From NCBI GenBank assembly GCA_002371315.1, contig DFHL01000016.1, forward strand, positions 1 through 10,218: a stretch of DNA of 10,218 bases. Direction: 5' to 3'. Each line of letters starts with the position of its first letter. The stretch's first letter is position 1. This document shows, in pieces, positions 1-6,105 of the stretch. The DNA is from Bacteroidales bacterium UBA3724. Its GTDB lineage: Bacteria; Bacteroidota; Bacteroidia; Bacteroidales; P3. The notes under the pieces were generated by a model. The model was not told the origin of the DNA, made no database searches, and was given only the letters and a program-made list of their open reading frames with translations. The position numbers were made by a program, and so were the translations under genes.

Positions 1-39
1 CGGGCAGAGAAAGTACCTGTTTTTGTACGTGAAAGTGCC

Positions 40-140
40 TTTTTTTGGGTGAATTGGTGAAATCTGAAGTCGGTTTTTGGTGAATCCGGGAAAACGGAAG
101 GCAGTTTTTGGTGAATCCGGACGGCGGTTTTGGGCGAAAA
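40..140. repeat. Degenerate direct repeats, GTTTTTGGTGAATCCGG type
   Basis: Two exact 17-bp copies of GTTTTTGGTGAATCCGG lie at 73-89 and 104-120, 31 bp apart. A looser copy is at 40-57 (seven T, then GGGTGAATTGG) and a decayed one at about 125-139 (GGTTTTGGGCGAAA). The array may extend left beyond the window edge. No reading frame of gene quality crosses it. Its function is unknown; it resembles an eroding spacer repeat. Confidence 0.6.
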
Positions 141-317
141 GTGTTAAATTCGCAAAATTCAGCAGTGCGGCACACCCGTCTTTGCACTGTCAAGGCACCC
201 GCCGTCGCCTGGTAAAATAATCCGTGCAAAACAGGTGCAGAACAGCCTTCATTTTCCGCCCCTCATTTCCCGCACTTCAAATGCTTTCCTGAGGTTATCC
301 CTGCTGAATAATTTTTT
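141..317. other. Spacer with no recognisable gene
   Basis: I see no coding region, tRNA-like fold or clear promoter here. The stretch is of mixed composition and becomes AT-rich from about 305, just before the first long repeat copy. Confidence 0.5.
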
Positions 318-381
318 TAAGTAATTGGTCAAATTTATTTGACATTTATGGCAATTCACGGACATTCGCTTTCTAAAAAGG

Positions 382-470
382 AATTGCTGATAATTGCTGT
401 TAAATTGCTGATAATTGCTGTTGAAAAAATAATTTCTGGTTAATTCCTGGCCAATTTCTGGTAATTCCTG
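382..470 (+). promoter_or_regulatory. Phased array of eight AATTNCTG boxes, copy 1
   Basis: Boxes start at 382, 392, 403, 413, 431, 442, 453 and 463. The first four read AATTGCTG; the last four alternate AATTTCTG and AATTCCTG. Steps are 10, 11 and 10 bp, then 18 bp, then 11, 11 and 10 bp, so within each block of four the boxes fall on one helix face. A TATTTTTG box follows at 489. This geometry would suit cooperative protein binding or DNA bending upstream of a promoter, but no binding protein is identified. The array itself is seen directly; the regulatory role is inference. Confidence 0.45.
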
Positions 471-488
471 TTAAAAGAAAATGAAAGT

Positions 489-496
489 TATTTTTG
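489..496 (+). promoter_or_regulatory. Bacteroidetes -7-like box TATTTTTG, copy 1
   Basis: It matches the Bacteroidetes sigma-ABfr -7 consensus TAnnTTTG, but I see no clear TTTG -33 element at the expected distance. The surroundings are AT-rich, so a chance match is plausible. If active, it would transcribe into the palindrome cluster and meet the terminator-like hairpin at 514-536. Confidence 0.25.
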
Positions 497-513
497 ACTA
501 TTTACTTAAGATT

Positions 514-536
514 AAGCTTCTCCGATGCTTTTTTTT
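514..536 (+). terminator. Terminator-like hairpin with T-tract
   Basis: AAGCTTC, loop TCC, GATGCTT forms a 7-bp stem with one T-T mismatch and runs into eight T (529-536). It is a near copy of the perfect hairpin at 685-701, which lacks the T-run; together with flanking bases, 506-525 equals 677-696. It could terminate weak transcription from the box at 489. The stem is short and AT-rich, so activity is uncertain. Confidence 0.35.
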
Positions 537-553
537 GTAATTGCATATAATCA

Positions 554-587
554 TCTCCGAGACGCAGTTCCCGTTGTGGTTATCAAT
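554..587. repeat. 34-bp direct repeat, copy 1
   Basis: It begins TCTCCGAGACGCAG and ends TGGTTATCAAT, and matches 612-645 at 30 of 34 positions, 58 bp downstream. A perfect 10-bp palindrome, GGCATATGCC (590-599), sits between the copies. No coding potential is convincing on either strand. Confidence 0.8.
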
Positions 588-606
588 TTGGCATATGCCG
601 GATGTC

Positions 607-623
607 GCGTCTCTCCGAGACGC
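607..623. repeat. Perfect palindrome with TCC loop
   Basis: GCGTCTC, loop TCC, GAGACGC is a perfect 7-bp stem with a 3-nt loop. Its right arm overlaps the start of the second 34-bp repeat. The hairpins at 514-530 and 685-701 have different stems but the same C-TCC-G apex, so the three look like one structural family. Confidence 0.7.
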
Positions 624-645
624 AGTTTCTGCTCTGGTTATCAAT
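612..645. repeat. 34-bp direct repeat, copy 2
   Basis: This is the partner of 554-587 with four substitutions in the middle. It abuts the CCCCAGAC hairpin on its right. Confidence 0.8.
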
Positions 646-673
646 CCCCAGACTGCACTTCGTTTGTCTGGGG
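646..673. repeat. 8-bp perfect inverted repeat, CCCCAGAC/GTCTGGGG
   Basis: The perfect 8-bp GC-rich stem encloses a 12-nt loop and is followed by TTATTAAG. It could act as a hairpin in RNA or be part of a palindromic mobile or structural repeat. There is no U-tract, so a simple terminator call is not supported. Confidence 0.65.
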
Positions 674-684
674 TTATTAAGATT

Positions 685-701
685 AAGCTTCTCCGAAGCT
701 T
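685..701. repeat. Perfect palindrome AAGCTTC-TCC-GAAGCTT
   Basis: A 7-bp perfect stem with loop TCC. With flanking bases it forms a 20-bp exact direct repeat with 506-525 (677-696 here). The order in this region is long repeat, this module, 34-bp repeat twice, this module, long repeat, all in the same orientation. Confidence 0.7.
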
Positions 702-773
702 CTCTGTGGTAAGCAATTGGCCAAATTATTTTGATGTTTATGGCAATTCAAGGACATTCGCTTTCTAAAAAGG

Positions 774-863
774 AATTGCTGATAATTGCTGTTAAATTGC
801 TGATAATTGCTGTTGAAAAAGATAATTTCTGGTTAATTCCTGGCCAATTTCTGGTAATTCCTG
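774..863 (+). promoter_or_regulatory. Phased array of eight AATTNCTG boxes, copy 2
   Basis: Boxes start at 774, 784, 795, 805, 824, 835, 846 and 856. The steps of 10, 11, 10, 19, 11, 11 and 10 bp reproduce copy 1, with one extra base in the central gap. A TATTTTTG box follows at 882. The regulatory role is inferred from spacing only. Confidence 0.45.
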
Positions 864-881
864 TTAAAAGAAAATGAAAGT

Positions 882-889
882 TATTTTTG
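882..889 (+). promoter_or_regulatory. Bacteroidetes -7-like box TATTTTTG, copy 2
   Basis: Same sequence and position relative to the box array as 489-496. It points toward the EF-hand gene about 210 bp downstream, with no hairpin-plus-T-run between. It lacks a recognisable -33 element. Confidence 0.25.
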
Positions 890-896
890 ACCATTT

Positions 897-1043
897 TTTT
901 AACTGCGAATTAAACGAATTGAACGAATTAAATTACTGATGCTTAAAATTTTGTTTTGCTGGCAAAACGCGAATTGAACGAATTTTTGGACGCTGTCTTG
1001 AAATATTTTTATGTTTTATTAACGTTAAGTCGAATTATTTTCC
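897..1043. other. AT-rich leader region with GAATTNAACGAATT repeats
   Basis: GAATTAAACGAATTGAACGAATT-like units lie at about 906-929, with a shorter copy GCGAATTGAACGAATTT at about 969-985. An inverted repeat GTTTTGC/GCAAAAC is at 953-968. No gene is evident. The loose repeats may be regulatory or simply AT-rich spacer. Confidence 0.4.
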
Positions 1044-1051
1044 TAACTTTG
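1044..1051 (+). promoter_or_regulatory. Promoter -7 box TAACTTTG for the EF-hand gene
   Basis: It matches the Bacteroidetes TAnnTTTG consensus and is followed by GCACC and an AT-rich leader of about 45 nt before the ATG at 1102. That spacing is ordinary for this phylum. The -33 region at about 1014-1024 is T-rich but not a clean TTTG. This is the best promoter candidate upstream of the first gene. Confidence 0.6.
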
Positions 1052-1101
1052 CACCTTAATAAAATAGGATTCATTTGCAATAAATTTAAACGTAACATAT
1101 T

Positions 1102-3204
1102 ATGGCTAAAAAGAGTATCATTCCTGGCAAGGCTAATTCGTACAGCTGGACCTTTGCCAACATCGGCGGTGTGACCCGCGTGACAATCAATTCGGGCGAG
1201 GATATTGCCCATCTTGGCGAACTGGACCAGAAGCTGTGGACCGTGCTGAGCTGCCCGGTCAAGGGGCTGGAGTTTGACGAAGAGACGCTTCGTCTGATGG
1301 ACACCGACAACGACGGCAAAATCCGTGTCAACGAGGTGGTCGCCGCTTCGCAGTGGCTTTGCAGCGCGGTGAAAGACAGGGATTTGATACTCCGTGGCGA
1401 AGACCATATCGCCCTGTCGCAGCTCGATGCCGACGGCGAGAACGGCGCTGCCGTCTTGGCTGCCGCCCAGCGCATTCTGAAGCGTCAAGGTGCTGAGGCC
1501 GAGGCAATAACGATGGCCGATGTGGCCGCCGCCAAGGCTGCCTTCGACGAGAAGGTGAAGGCCAAGGACGACGCCACGGCCGCTGTGGTCGACAACCGCC
1601 CCTACGGCGATGCGACGGACGATGCCATCGCTGCCGTTAACGCCCTGAAGGACAAGGTGGCCGACTATTTTATGCGCTGCAAGCTCATCGCTTTCGACGA
1701 GGAGTGCTCGTCGGCAGTGGATGTGTCGGTCGAGAAGATTCAGGCTATCAGCGAGTTGAACCTTTCGACCTGTAGCGACAAGATTGCCGACTATCCGCTG
1801 GCGCGTCCCGTGAAGGAGTGCCGCCTGACCCTCGGCGCGGGCATCAACCCTGCTTGGCAGGCCACTTTCGAGAAGGCCAAAGCGCTGGCTCTCAGCGTCG
1901 ACTATCCCGATGCCGACGCCATCGACGAGGCCCAGTGGGGTGCCGTGTGCGCCAAGCTGGACGCCTATGTGGCCGGCCTGGCCGACGACAAGAGTGCCAA
2001 GGTGGAGAGCTTCGACAAGGAGACGGCCGAAGAGGATGCCGATATCAAGCTGGTAAGCAAGTTCTTGCACCTCTATCGCGACTTCTACAAGCTGCTGAAG
2101 AACTATGTGACGTTCAGCGATTTCTATACTCGCGACATCACGAAACTGGCTGTCTTCCAGTGCGGCCAGCTCTATATCGACCAGCGTCGCCTGGACCTCT
2201 GCATCAAGGTGAGCGATATGGGCAAGCAGGCCGAGTCGGCTACGTTTAGCGGACTGTATCTGCTTTATTGCCACTGCGTTTCGAAGACCAAGGCTGCTGA
2301 GATGGACATCGTGGCTGCGCTGACCGACGGCGACGTCGAGGACCTGCGCGTGGGCAAGAACGCCGTGTTCTACGACCGTTCGGGTCAGGACTGGGACGCC
2401 ACGGTGACGAAGATTGTGGACAATCCCATCAGCGTGCGCCAGGCTTTCTGGGCTCCCTACAAGAAACTGTGGAAGTTCATCACCGACAAGATCAACAAGA
2501 ACGCCGCCGAGAAGGAAGCCAAGCAGATGGACAACCTGACGGCCAAGGCCGACACGGCGACCGACAAGCTGGCGACGAAGCCCGCCGACGGTGCCGCTGC
2601 TGATGCCGCCGCCGCTCCGGCCGAGAAGAAGATGCCGTTCGACATCGCCAAGTTTGCCGGTATCTTTGCCGCCATCGGCTTGGCATTGGGCGCCATCGCC
2701 GCCGCCTTTGCGGGCCTGGGCGCATTCATCACCGACAAGTGGTACAACATCATCATCCTTCTGGGTGCCATCGTCATCATCGTTTCGGGTCCGTCGATGT
2801 TCATTGCCTGGACCAAGCTGCGCCGCCGCAACCTGGGTCCCGTCCTCAACGCCAACGGCTGGGCCATCAACGCCCAGGTGCGCGTCAACACGACCTTTGG
2901 CGCCACGCTGACCTCGCTGGCCAAATATCCGCTGGTCAAGCTGCCCGACCCGTATGCCGACAAGAAGATGGCCTGGTGGAAGAAATGCCTCATCTGGCTC
3001 GTCATCCTCGGTGGCATTTTCTGCGCGCTCTATTTCACCAACACGCTGAAATACGTCGGTTTGCCCTTCAAGAAGGAGGTGCCCGCTGAAGTAGAGCAGC
3101 CTGCTGCTGCCGAACAGCCCGCTGTCGAAGCTGTGGAAGCTTCCCCCGCCGAGGCTGCCCCTGCCGAAGCCCCCGCCGAAGCCCCTGCTGAAGTTGAAAG
3201 TTGA
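1102..3204 (+). CDS. Large membrane protein with one EF-hand-like loop, function unknown
   Basis: This 700-residue protein is not a family I can name. There is no N-terminal signal peptide. Residues 67-78 form a canonical EF-hand calcium loop (DTDNDGKIRVNE, with D, D, D, G, I and E at positions 1, 3, 5, 6, 8 and 12). A degenerate acidic loop begins at D109 (DADGENG). Residues of about 120-460 are charged and mostly helical-looking. A Lys/Ala/Asp-rich linker (about 470-512) leads to three hydrophobic segments, about 518-543, 550-570 and 629-646. The tail from about 657 is a Pro/Ala/Glu repeat (PAEA). The likely arrangement is a large cytoplasmic domain with a C-terminal membrane anchor. The ATG at 1102 is chosen because it follows the TAACTTTG box and an A-rich leader. 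The stop codon falls within an AGTTGAR heptamer array. Calcium binding is inference from one loop; the reading frame itself is secure from length and codon pattern. Confidence 0.9.
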   Translation: MAKKSIIPGKANSYSWTFANIGGVTRVTINSGEDIAHLGELDQKLWTVLSCPVKGLEFDEETLRLMDTDNDGKIRVNEVVAASQWLCSAVKDRDLILRGEDHIALSQLDADGENGAAVLAAAQRILKRQGAEAEAITMADVAAAKAAFDEKVKAKDDATAAVVDNRPYGDATDDAIAAVNALKDKVADYFMRCKLIAFDEECSSAVDVSVEKIQAISELNLSTCSDKIADYPLARPVKECRLTLGAGINPAWQATFEKAKALALSVDYPDADAIDEAQWGAVCAKLDAYVAGLADDKSAKVESFDKETAEEDADIKLVSKFLHLYRDFYKLLKNYVTFSDFYTRDITKLAVFQCGQLYIDQRRLDLCIKVSDMGKQAESATFSGLYLLYCHCVSKTKAAEMDIVAALTDGDVEDLRVGKNAVFYDRSGQDWDATVTKIVDNPISVRQAFWAPYKKLWKFITDKINKNAAEKEAKQMDNLTAKADTATDKLATKPADGAAADAAAAPAEKKMPFDIAKFAGIFAAIGLALGAIAAAFAGLGAFITDKWYNIIILLGAIVIIVSGPSMFIAWTKLRRRNLGPVLNANGWAINAQVRVNTTFGATLTSLAKYPLVKLPDPYADKKMAWWKKCLIWLVILGGIFCALYFTNTLKYVGLPFKKEVPAEVEQPAAAEQPAVEAVEASPAEAAPAEAPAEAPAEVES

Positions 3205-3219
3205 AAGTTGAGAGTTGAA
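3192..3219 (+). repeat. Four AGTTGAR heptamers spanning a stop codon
   Basis: Four 7-bp units (AGTTGAA, AGTTGAA, AGTTGAG, AGTTGAA) run without interruption. The TGA at 3202-3204 that ends the preceding gene lies in the array, so its last residues (VES) are repeat-encoded. Because 7 is not a multiple of 3, the array offers TGA in successive frames. Confidence 0.85.
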
Positions 3220-3231
3220 ATCACTTAAAGA

Positions 3232-3317
3232 GTGCGTTAATGTGTTAGTGGCTGACGCGGTAGCACTAACGCATTAGCGCATTGACACATTAACGCATTA
3301 ACACATTAACGCATTTA
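3232..3317. repeat. Octamer repeat arranged as an imperfect inverted repeat
   Basis: The left arm, GTGCGTTAATGTGTTAGTG (3232-3250), is followed by GCTGACGCGGTAG. Inverted octamers of CRCATTAA type then run from 3264 to 3317 (CACTAA, CGCATTAG, CGCATTGA, CACATTAA, CGCATTAA, CACATTAA, CGCATTTA). The arms can pair as a long imperfect hairpin with a 13-nt loop. The stretch 3237-3259 matches 9537-9559 at 22 of 23 positions. It fills the spacer between two genes, and no -7 box is visible here, so the downstream gene may depend on upstream transcription. A terminator role is possible, but there is no T-run. Confidence 0.85.
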
Positions 3318-3322
3318 ACATT

Positions 3323-6097
3323 ATGTCCTCATTTGCTGAAATGTCGTCGTGGGCGTGGCTGATACAGATGTTTATCATTGTCGTTGCCCTATTGGTTGCC
3401 AACCTGATACGCTGCAATGTGCCGCTGTTTCGGCGCAGCCTGTTGCCGTCGGCGCTGCTGGCGGGGTTGCTGATACTGTGCCTGAAGCCCATCGGTGCCT
3501 TCTCGTCGCTGATAGACCGCCATACGATGGAAATACTGACCTACCACGCGCTGGGTCTGGGTTTTGTGGCTATGGCATTGAAAAACAAGAAAATCAAGAG
3601 CTCGACCACTACGATGAAGGTGGTCGAGACGGGTGCCGTTACGGCCAGCACCTACATTCTGCAGGGCCTGGCGGGATTGCTGATAACCATACCCTTGTTC
3701 CTTTGGTGGAAGGGGTCGGAGATGTTCTATGCCGGCGGTATGCTGCTGCCTATGGGCTACGGTCAGGGTCCGGGACAGGCGCTGAATTTCGGTACCACCT
3801 TCACGGGCTGGGCTGCCGACCAGGGCGTTGCATTCCACGGTGCCGACTTCGGGCTGAGCATCGCCGCGATGGGCTTCATTGTGGGCAGCCTGGTTGGAGT
3901 GGTGTATATGAATGTGTTGCGCCGTCGCGGCAAACTGAAGGTGAACGACGGTACATACGTGGAGCACTACACGCTGGAGGACTATGAATCGGAAGGCGAG
4001 ATACCGCATTCGGAATCAATCGACAAGCTGACGGTGCAGCTGTGCCTGGTGCTGCTGGTCTATGCACTGGTGTTCCTGCTGATGTGGGGCGTGCAGCAAC
4101 TGGATTTGGGCGACTTTGGCGTGAAGACGCTGAAGCCGCTGGTGTGGGGCTTCAACTTCCTGTGGGGCACGTTGTTCGGTGTGCTGGTGAAGTGGATCAT
4201 TGGCCGTCTGCGCAAGAGCAACCTGATGCAGCGCGAGTATATCAACAACTACACGCTGGACCGCATCGCCGGCACCTGCTTCGACTTTATGATTGTGGCG
4301 GGCACGGCGGCCATTGACTTCCAGAACCTGCGCAGCCTGTGGCTGCCGCTGCTGGTGGTCTGCGCGCTGGGTGCGGTGGTGACCTTCTGGTATGTGCTGC
4401 GCTGCTGCCGCAAGCTTTATCCCGACTACACATACGAGGCTTTCTTCTCGATGTTCGGTATGCTGACGGGCACGGCGTCGAACGGTATGATACTGCTGCG
4501 CGAGATTGACCCACGCTTTGAGACGCCTGCGGCCAACAACCTTGTGCTGCAGACCATTCCGGCCTTGGCCTTCGGGTTCCCGGTGCTGCTGCTGATGGGC
4601 TTTGCGCCGCAGAGCCTGACGAACACGCTGATTTCGGTGGGCATTATGGTCGTGGCGCTGGCGCTGTTTGCACTGTTTATTTTTCGCAAGCCCAAGCGGA
4701 AAACTTCGTACGAAAACCAAAACCCAAACCAAAAAGCGGAAAACGTAAAGCGGAAAGCCGCTGGTGTGGCTGTGCTGGTCGTGCTGCTTGCTGCGTCGGT
4801 CAGCGCTTCGGCCCAGGACACGGCGAAGCACGTCCGCACGGGTTGGAACTTCGGGGTGCTGCCCTCGGTGGCGTTCGATGCCGACCTTGGTTTCCAGTAT
4901 GGTGCGCTGACCAATATCTATTATTTCGGCGACGGGTCGACCTATCCCGACTATCTGCACTCGTTCTATGCCGAGGCGGCATACACGACGAAGCATTTCG
5001 GCATCTTCCGCACTTCGTACGACTCGAAGTATCTGATTCCGAACCACCGGTTGAGTGTGGACCTGACCTATCTGCCCGACCAGATGTGCGATTTCTATGG
5101 CTTCAACGGTTACCAGTCGGAGTATAATGCAGGCTATTCGAATCAGGATGATGCGGCCTACATCACGCGCGCCTATTACAAATACCGTCGCGACCTGTTC
5201 CGCTTCTCGGCTGACATTCAGGGCGAAATCCACAGGCCGTGGTATTGGAATGCAGGACTGGGAGTGCTGCATTTTGGTGTGGGGCCGGTGGATGTGGACC
5301 GCCTGAACCGCTTCGAGAACGACGATGCGGACAAGTTGCCCGACACGGTGACGCTTTTCGACCATTACGTTGCTAACGGATACATCAAGGCTTCCGAAGC
5401 CGCTGGCGGTGCGCATCCATACCTGCACGGCGGCGTCACCTTCGACACCCGCGACCGTCAGCAGAACCCGCGTCGCGGCATCCACGCCGACGCGTTCCTG
5501 ACTTATTATGCCGGCATCGGTTCGATGAGCGACTACAACAATTTGAAATTCAATGCTGCCTGGCGGCACTACCTGCCTATCGTCGAAAACCGCCTGACGC
5601 TGGCCTATCGACTCGGCACGCAGCTGACGTTGGCGGGCGACTGTCCGTTCTACCTCAATACATATCTCAATCAGCTCTATATGCAGCGTGTTGTATATGA
5701 GGGTCTTGGTGGCGCTAATTCGGTGCGTGGCATTATGCGCAACCGTATTCTGGCACCTGGTGTAGCCTTCGCCAACGTCGAGTTGCGCACGCAGCTGTTC
5801 AGCTTCAAGGTTGGCAAGAATATGTTCTATGTGGGCTTGAACCCCTTCGTCGATGCCGGTATGGTGGTGCAGGCCTACAATCCTGTGGAGGCCGACCCGC
5901 ACATTGGCACACCGATGACTGACGACGAGACAGATATCGACAGCCGTCTTTATGCTCCCCACCTGTCGGGCGGCGTCGGCCTGAAGGTGGCTATGAACGA
6001 CAATTTCGTCCTCAGCGTCGACTGGGCCACCGCCTTCGACAAGCAGGACAACGGCAAGATGAGCAACCTTTACATCAAAATGGGATATATGTTCTAG
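3323..6097 (+). CDS. Fusion of a GltS-like symporter and an Omp85-like outer-membrane barrel
   Basis: One 924-residue frame joins two usually separate protein types. Residues 1 to about 455 resemble the ESS sodium/glutamate symporter family: about 11 membrane segments, a Gly-rich re-entrant motif GMLLPMGYGQGPGQA (139-153), and a second at TGTASNG (382-388). Arg/Lys clusters follow alternate segments and predict a cytoplasmic end at FRKPKRK (about 450). A 25-residue Asn/Gln/Lys-rich linker leads to KRKAAG and a hydrophobic run ending SASA-QD, which looks like a signal peptide cleaved after A497. Residues 499-924 look like a surface-antigen/Omp85 barrel without POTRA domains: alternating aromatic strands, the loop-6-like motif GGANSVRG (796-803), and a terminal Phe. 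Substrate and partner are unknown. The barrel gene may originally have been separate: GTA (V475) sits where its ATG would be, and GTG at 4766 is a poor alternative start. A sequencing error that hides a gene boundary is possible. Confidence 0.85.
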   Translation: MSSFAEMSSWAWLIQMFIIVVALLVANLIRCNVPLFRRSLLPSALLAGLLILCLKPIGAFSSLIDRHTMEILTYHALGLGFVAMALKNKKIKSSTTTMKVVETGAVTASTYILQGLAGLLITIPLFLWWKGSEMFYAGGMLLPMGYGQGPGQALNFGTTFTGWAADQGVAFHGADFGLSIAAMGFIVGSLVGVVYMNVLRRRGKLKVNDGTYVEHYTLEDYESEGEIPHSESIDKLTVQLCLVLLVYALVFLLMWGVQQLDLGDFGVKTLKPLVWGFNFLWGTLFGVLVKWIIGRLRKSNLMQREYINNYTLDRIAGTCFDFMIVAGTAAIDFQNLRSLWLPLLVVCALGAVVTFWYVLRCCRKLYPDYTYEAFFSMFGMLTGTASNGMILLREIDPRFETPAANNLVLQTIPALAFGFPVLLLMGFAPQSLTNTLISVGIMVVALALFALFIFRKPKRKTSYENQNPNQKAENVKRKAAGVAVLVVLLAASVSASAQDTAKHVRTGWNFGVLPSVAFDADLGFQYGALTNIYYFGDGSTYPDYLHSFYAEAAYTTKHFGIFRTSYDSKYLIPNHRLSVDLTYLPDQMCDFYGFNGYQSEYNAGYSNQDDAAYITRAYYKYRRDLFRFSADIQGEIHRPWYWNAGLGVLHFGVGPVDVDRLNRFENDDADKLPDTVTLFDHYVANGYIKASEAAGGAHPYLHGGVTFDTRDRQQNPRRGIHADAFLTYYAGIGSMSDYNNLKFNAAWRHYLPIVENRLTLAYRLGTQLTLAGDCPFYLNTYLNQLYMQRVVYEGLGGANSVRGIMRNRILAPGVAFANVELRTQLFSFKVGKNMFYVGLNPFVDAGMVVQAYNPVEADPHIGTPMTDDETDIDSRLYAPHLSGGVGLKVAMNDNFVLSVDWATAFDKQDNGKMSNLYIKMGYMF
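4694..4756 (+). repeat. Repeat-rich linker between symporter and barrel
   Basis: AAGCGGAAA occurs three times (4694, 4734 and 4748; the first two extend to AAGCGGAAAAC). The stretch between copies is a run of A with C pairs (CCAAAACCCAAACC). It encodes the low-complexity linker and resembles spacer DNA more than the GC-rich code on either side. This fits a former intergenic region now read through in frame (inference). Confidence 0.55.
4748..4813 (+). other. Internal signal-peptide-like segment (residues 476-497)
   Basis: K476-R-K is followed by about 12 hydrophobic residues (VAVLVVLLAA) and a small-residue end, SVSASA, before QD. This fits the n, h and c regions of a Sec signal peptide with cleavage after A497. 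Placed after a predicted cytoplasmic loop, it has the right orientation to send the barrel domain to the periplasm. Whether signal peptidase cuts it cannot be told from sequence. Confidence 0.6.
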
Positions 6098-6105
6098 TTT
6101 TTTTG

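Larger units (their letters stand above)
318..503. repeat. Long direct repeat, copy 1
   Basis: This copy matches 710-896. The inner 139 bp (360-498) are identical to 752-891 apart from one inserted G in the second copy, in the A-run at about 821. The left 40 bp carry several substitutions. It holds a 21-bp tandem duplication (382-402 and 403-423) and the box array listed separately, and ends in a TATTTTTG promoter-like box. The near-identity of two AT-rich non-coding copies suggests recent duplication or ongoing homogenisation (inference). Confidence 0.92.
710..896. repeat. Long direct repeat, copy 2
   Basis: Second copy of 318-503, offset by 392-393 bp. The core 752-891 is identical to copy 1 except for one extra G. 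It lies about 200 bp upstream of the EF-hand gene, so its boxes could act on that gene. The two copies bracket the palindrome cluster like terminal direct repeats, but I see no target-site duplication. Confidence 0.92.

Noticed and set aside
498..716. Open frame of 72 codons on the - strand, with RRSLIL near both ends
   Set aside because: The repeated RRSLIL comes from the duplicated hairpin module, not from protein repeats. It looks like the small spurious frames often called in dispersed repeats.
541..768. Open frame of 75 codons on the + strand across the palindrome cluster
   Set aside because: It runs through the hairpins and the 34-bp repeats into the second long repeat, has no family signature, and its codons follow the repeat structure rather than a protein pattern.
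318..896. CRISPR array
   Set aside because: The repeats are two long copies plus short boxes at 10-11 bp steps; there are no 24-40 bp repeats separated by unique spacers of even length and no cas genes.
953..968. GTTTTGC/GCAAAAC inverted repeat as a terminator
   Set aside because: The stem is AT-rich with an effective loop of four bases, has no T-run after it, and no gene lies upstream to terminate.
1009..2274. - strand frame of 421 codons opposite the EF-hand gene
   Set aside because: Codon shadow. It would start within the + strand gene and has no recognisable domain.
3232..3317. Intrinsic terminator between the EF-hand and carrier-barrel genes
   Set aside because: The arms pair imperfectly, are AT-rich, and no T-tract follows; the region is better described as a dispersed repeat.
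4016..5962. Long - strand frame opposite the carrier-barrel gene (648 codons)
   Set aside because: Shadow of a GC-rich gene. The translation is His/Gln/Arg-rich with no domain, while the + strand has clear membrane segments and barrel motifs.
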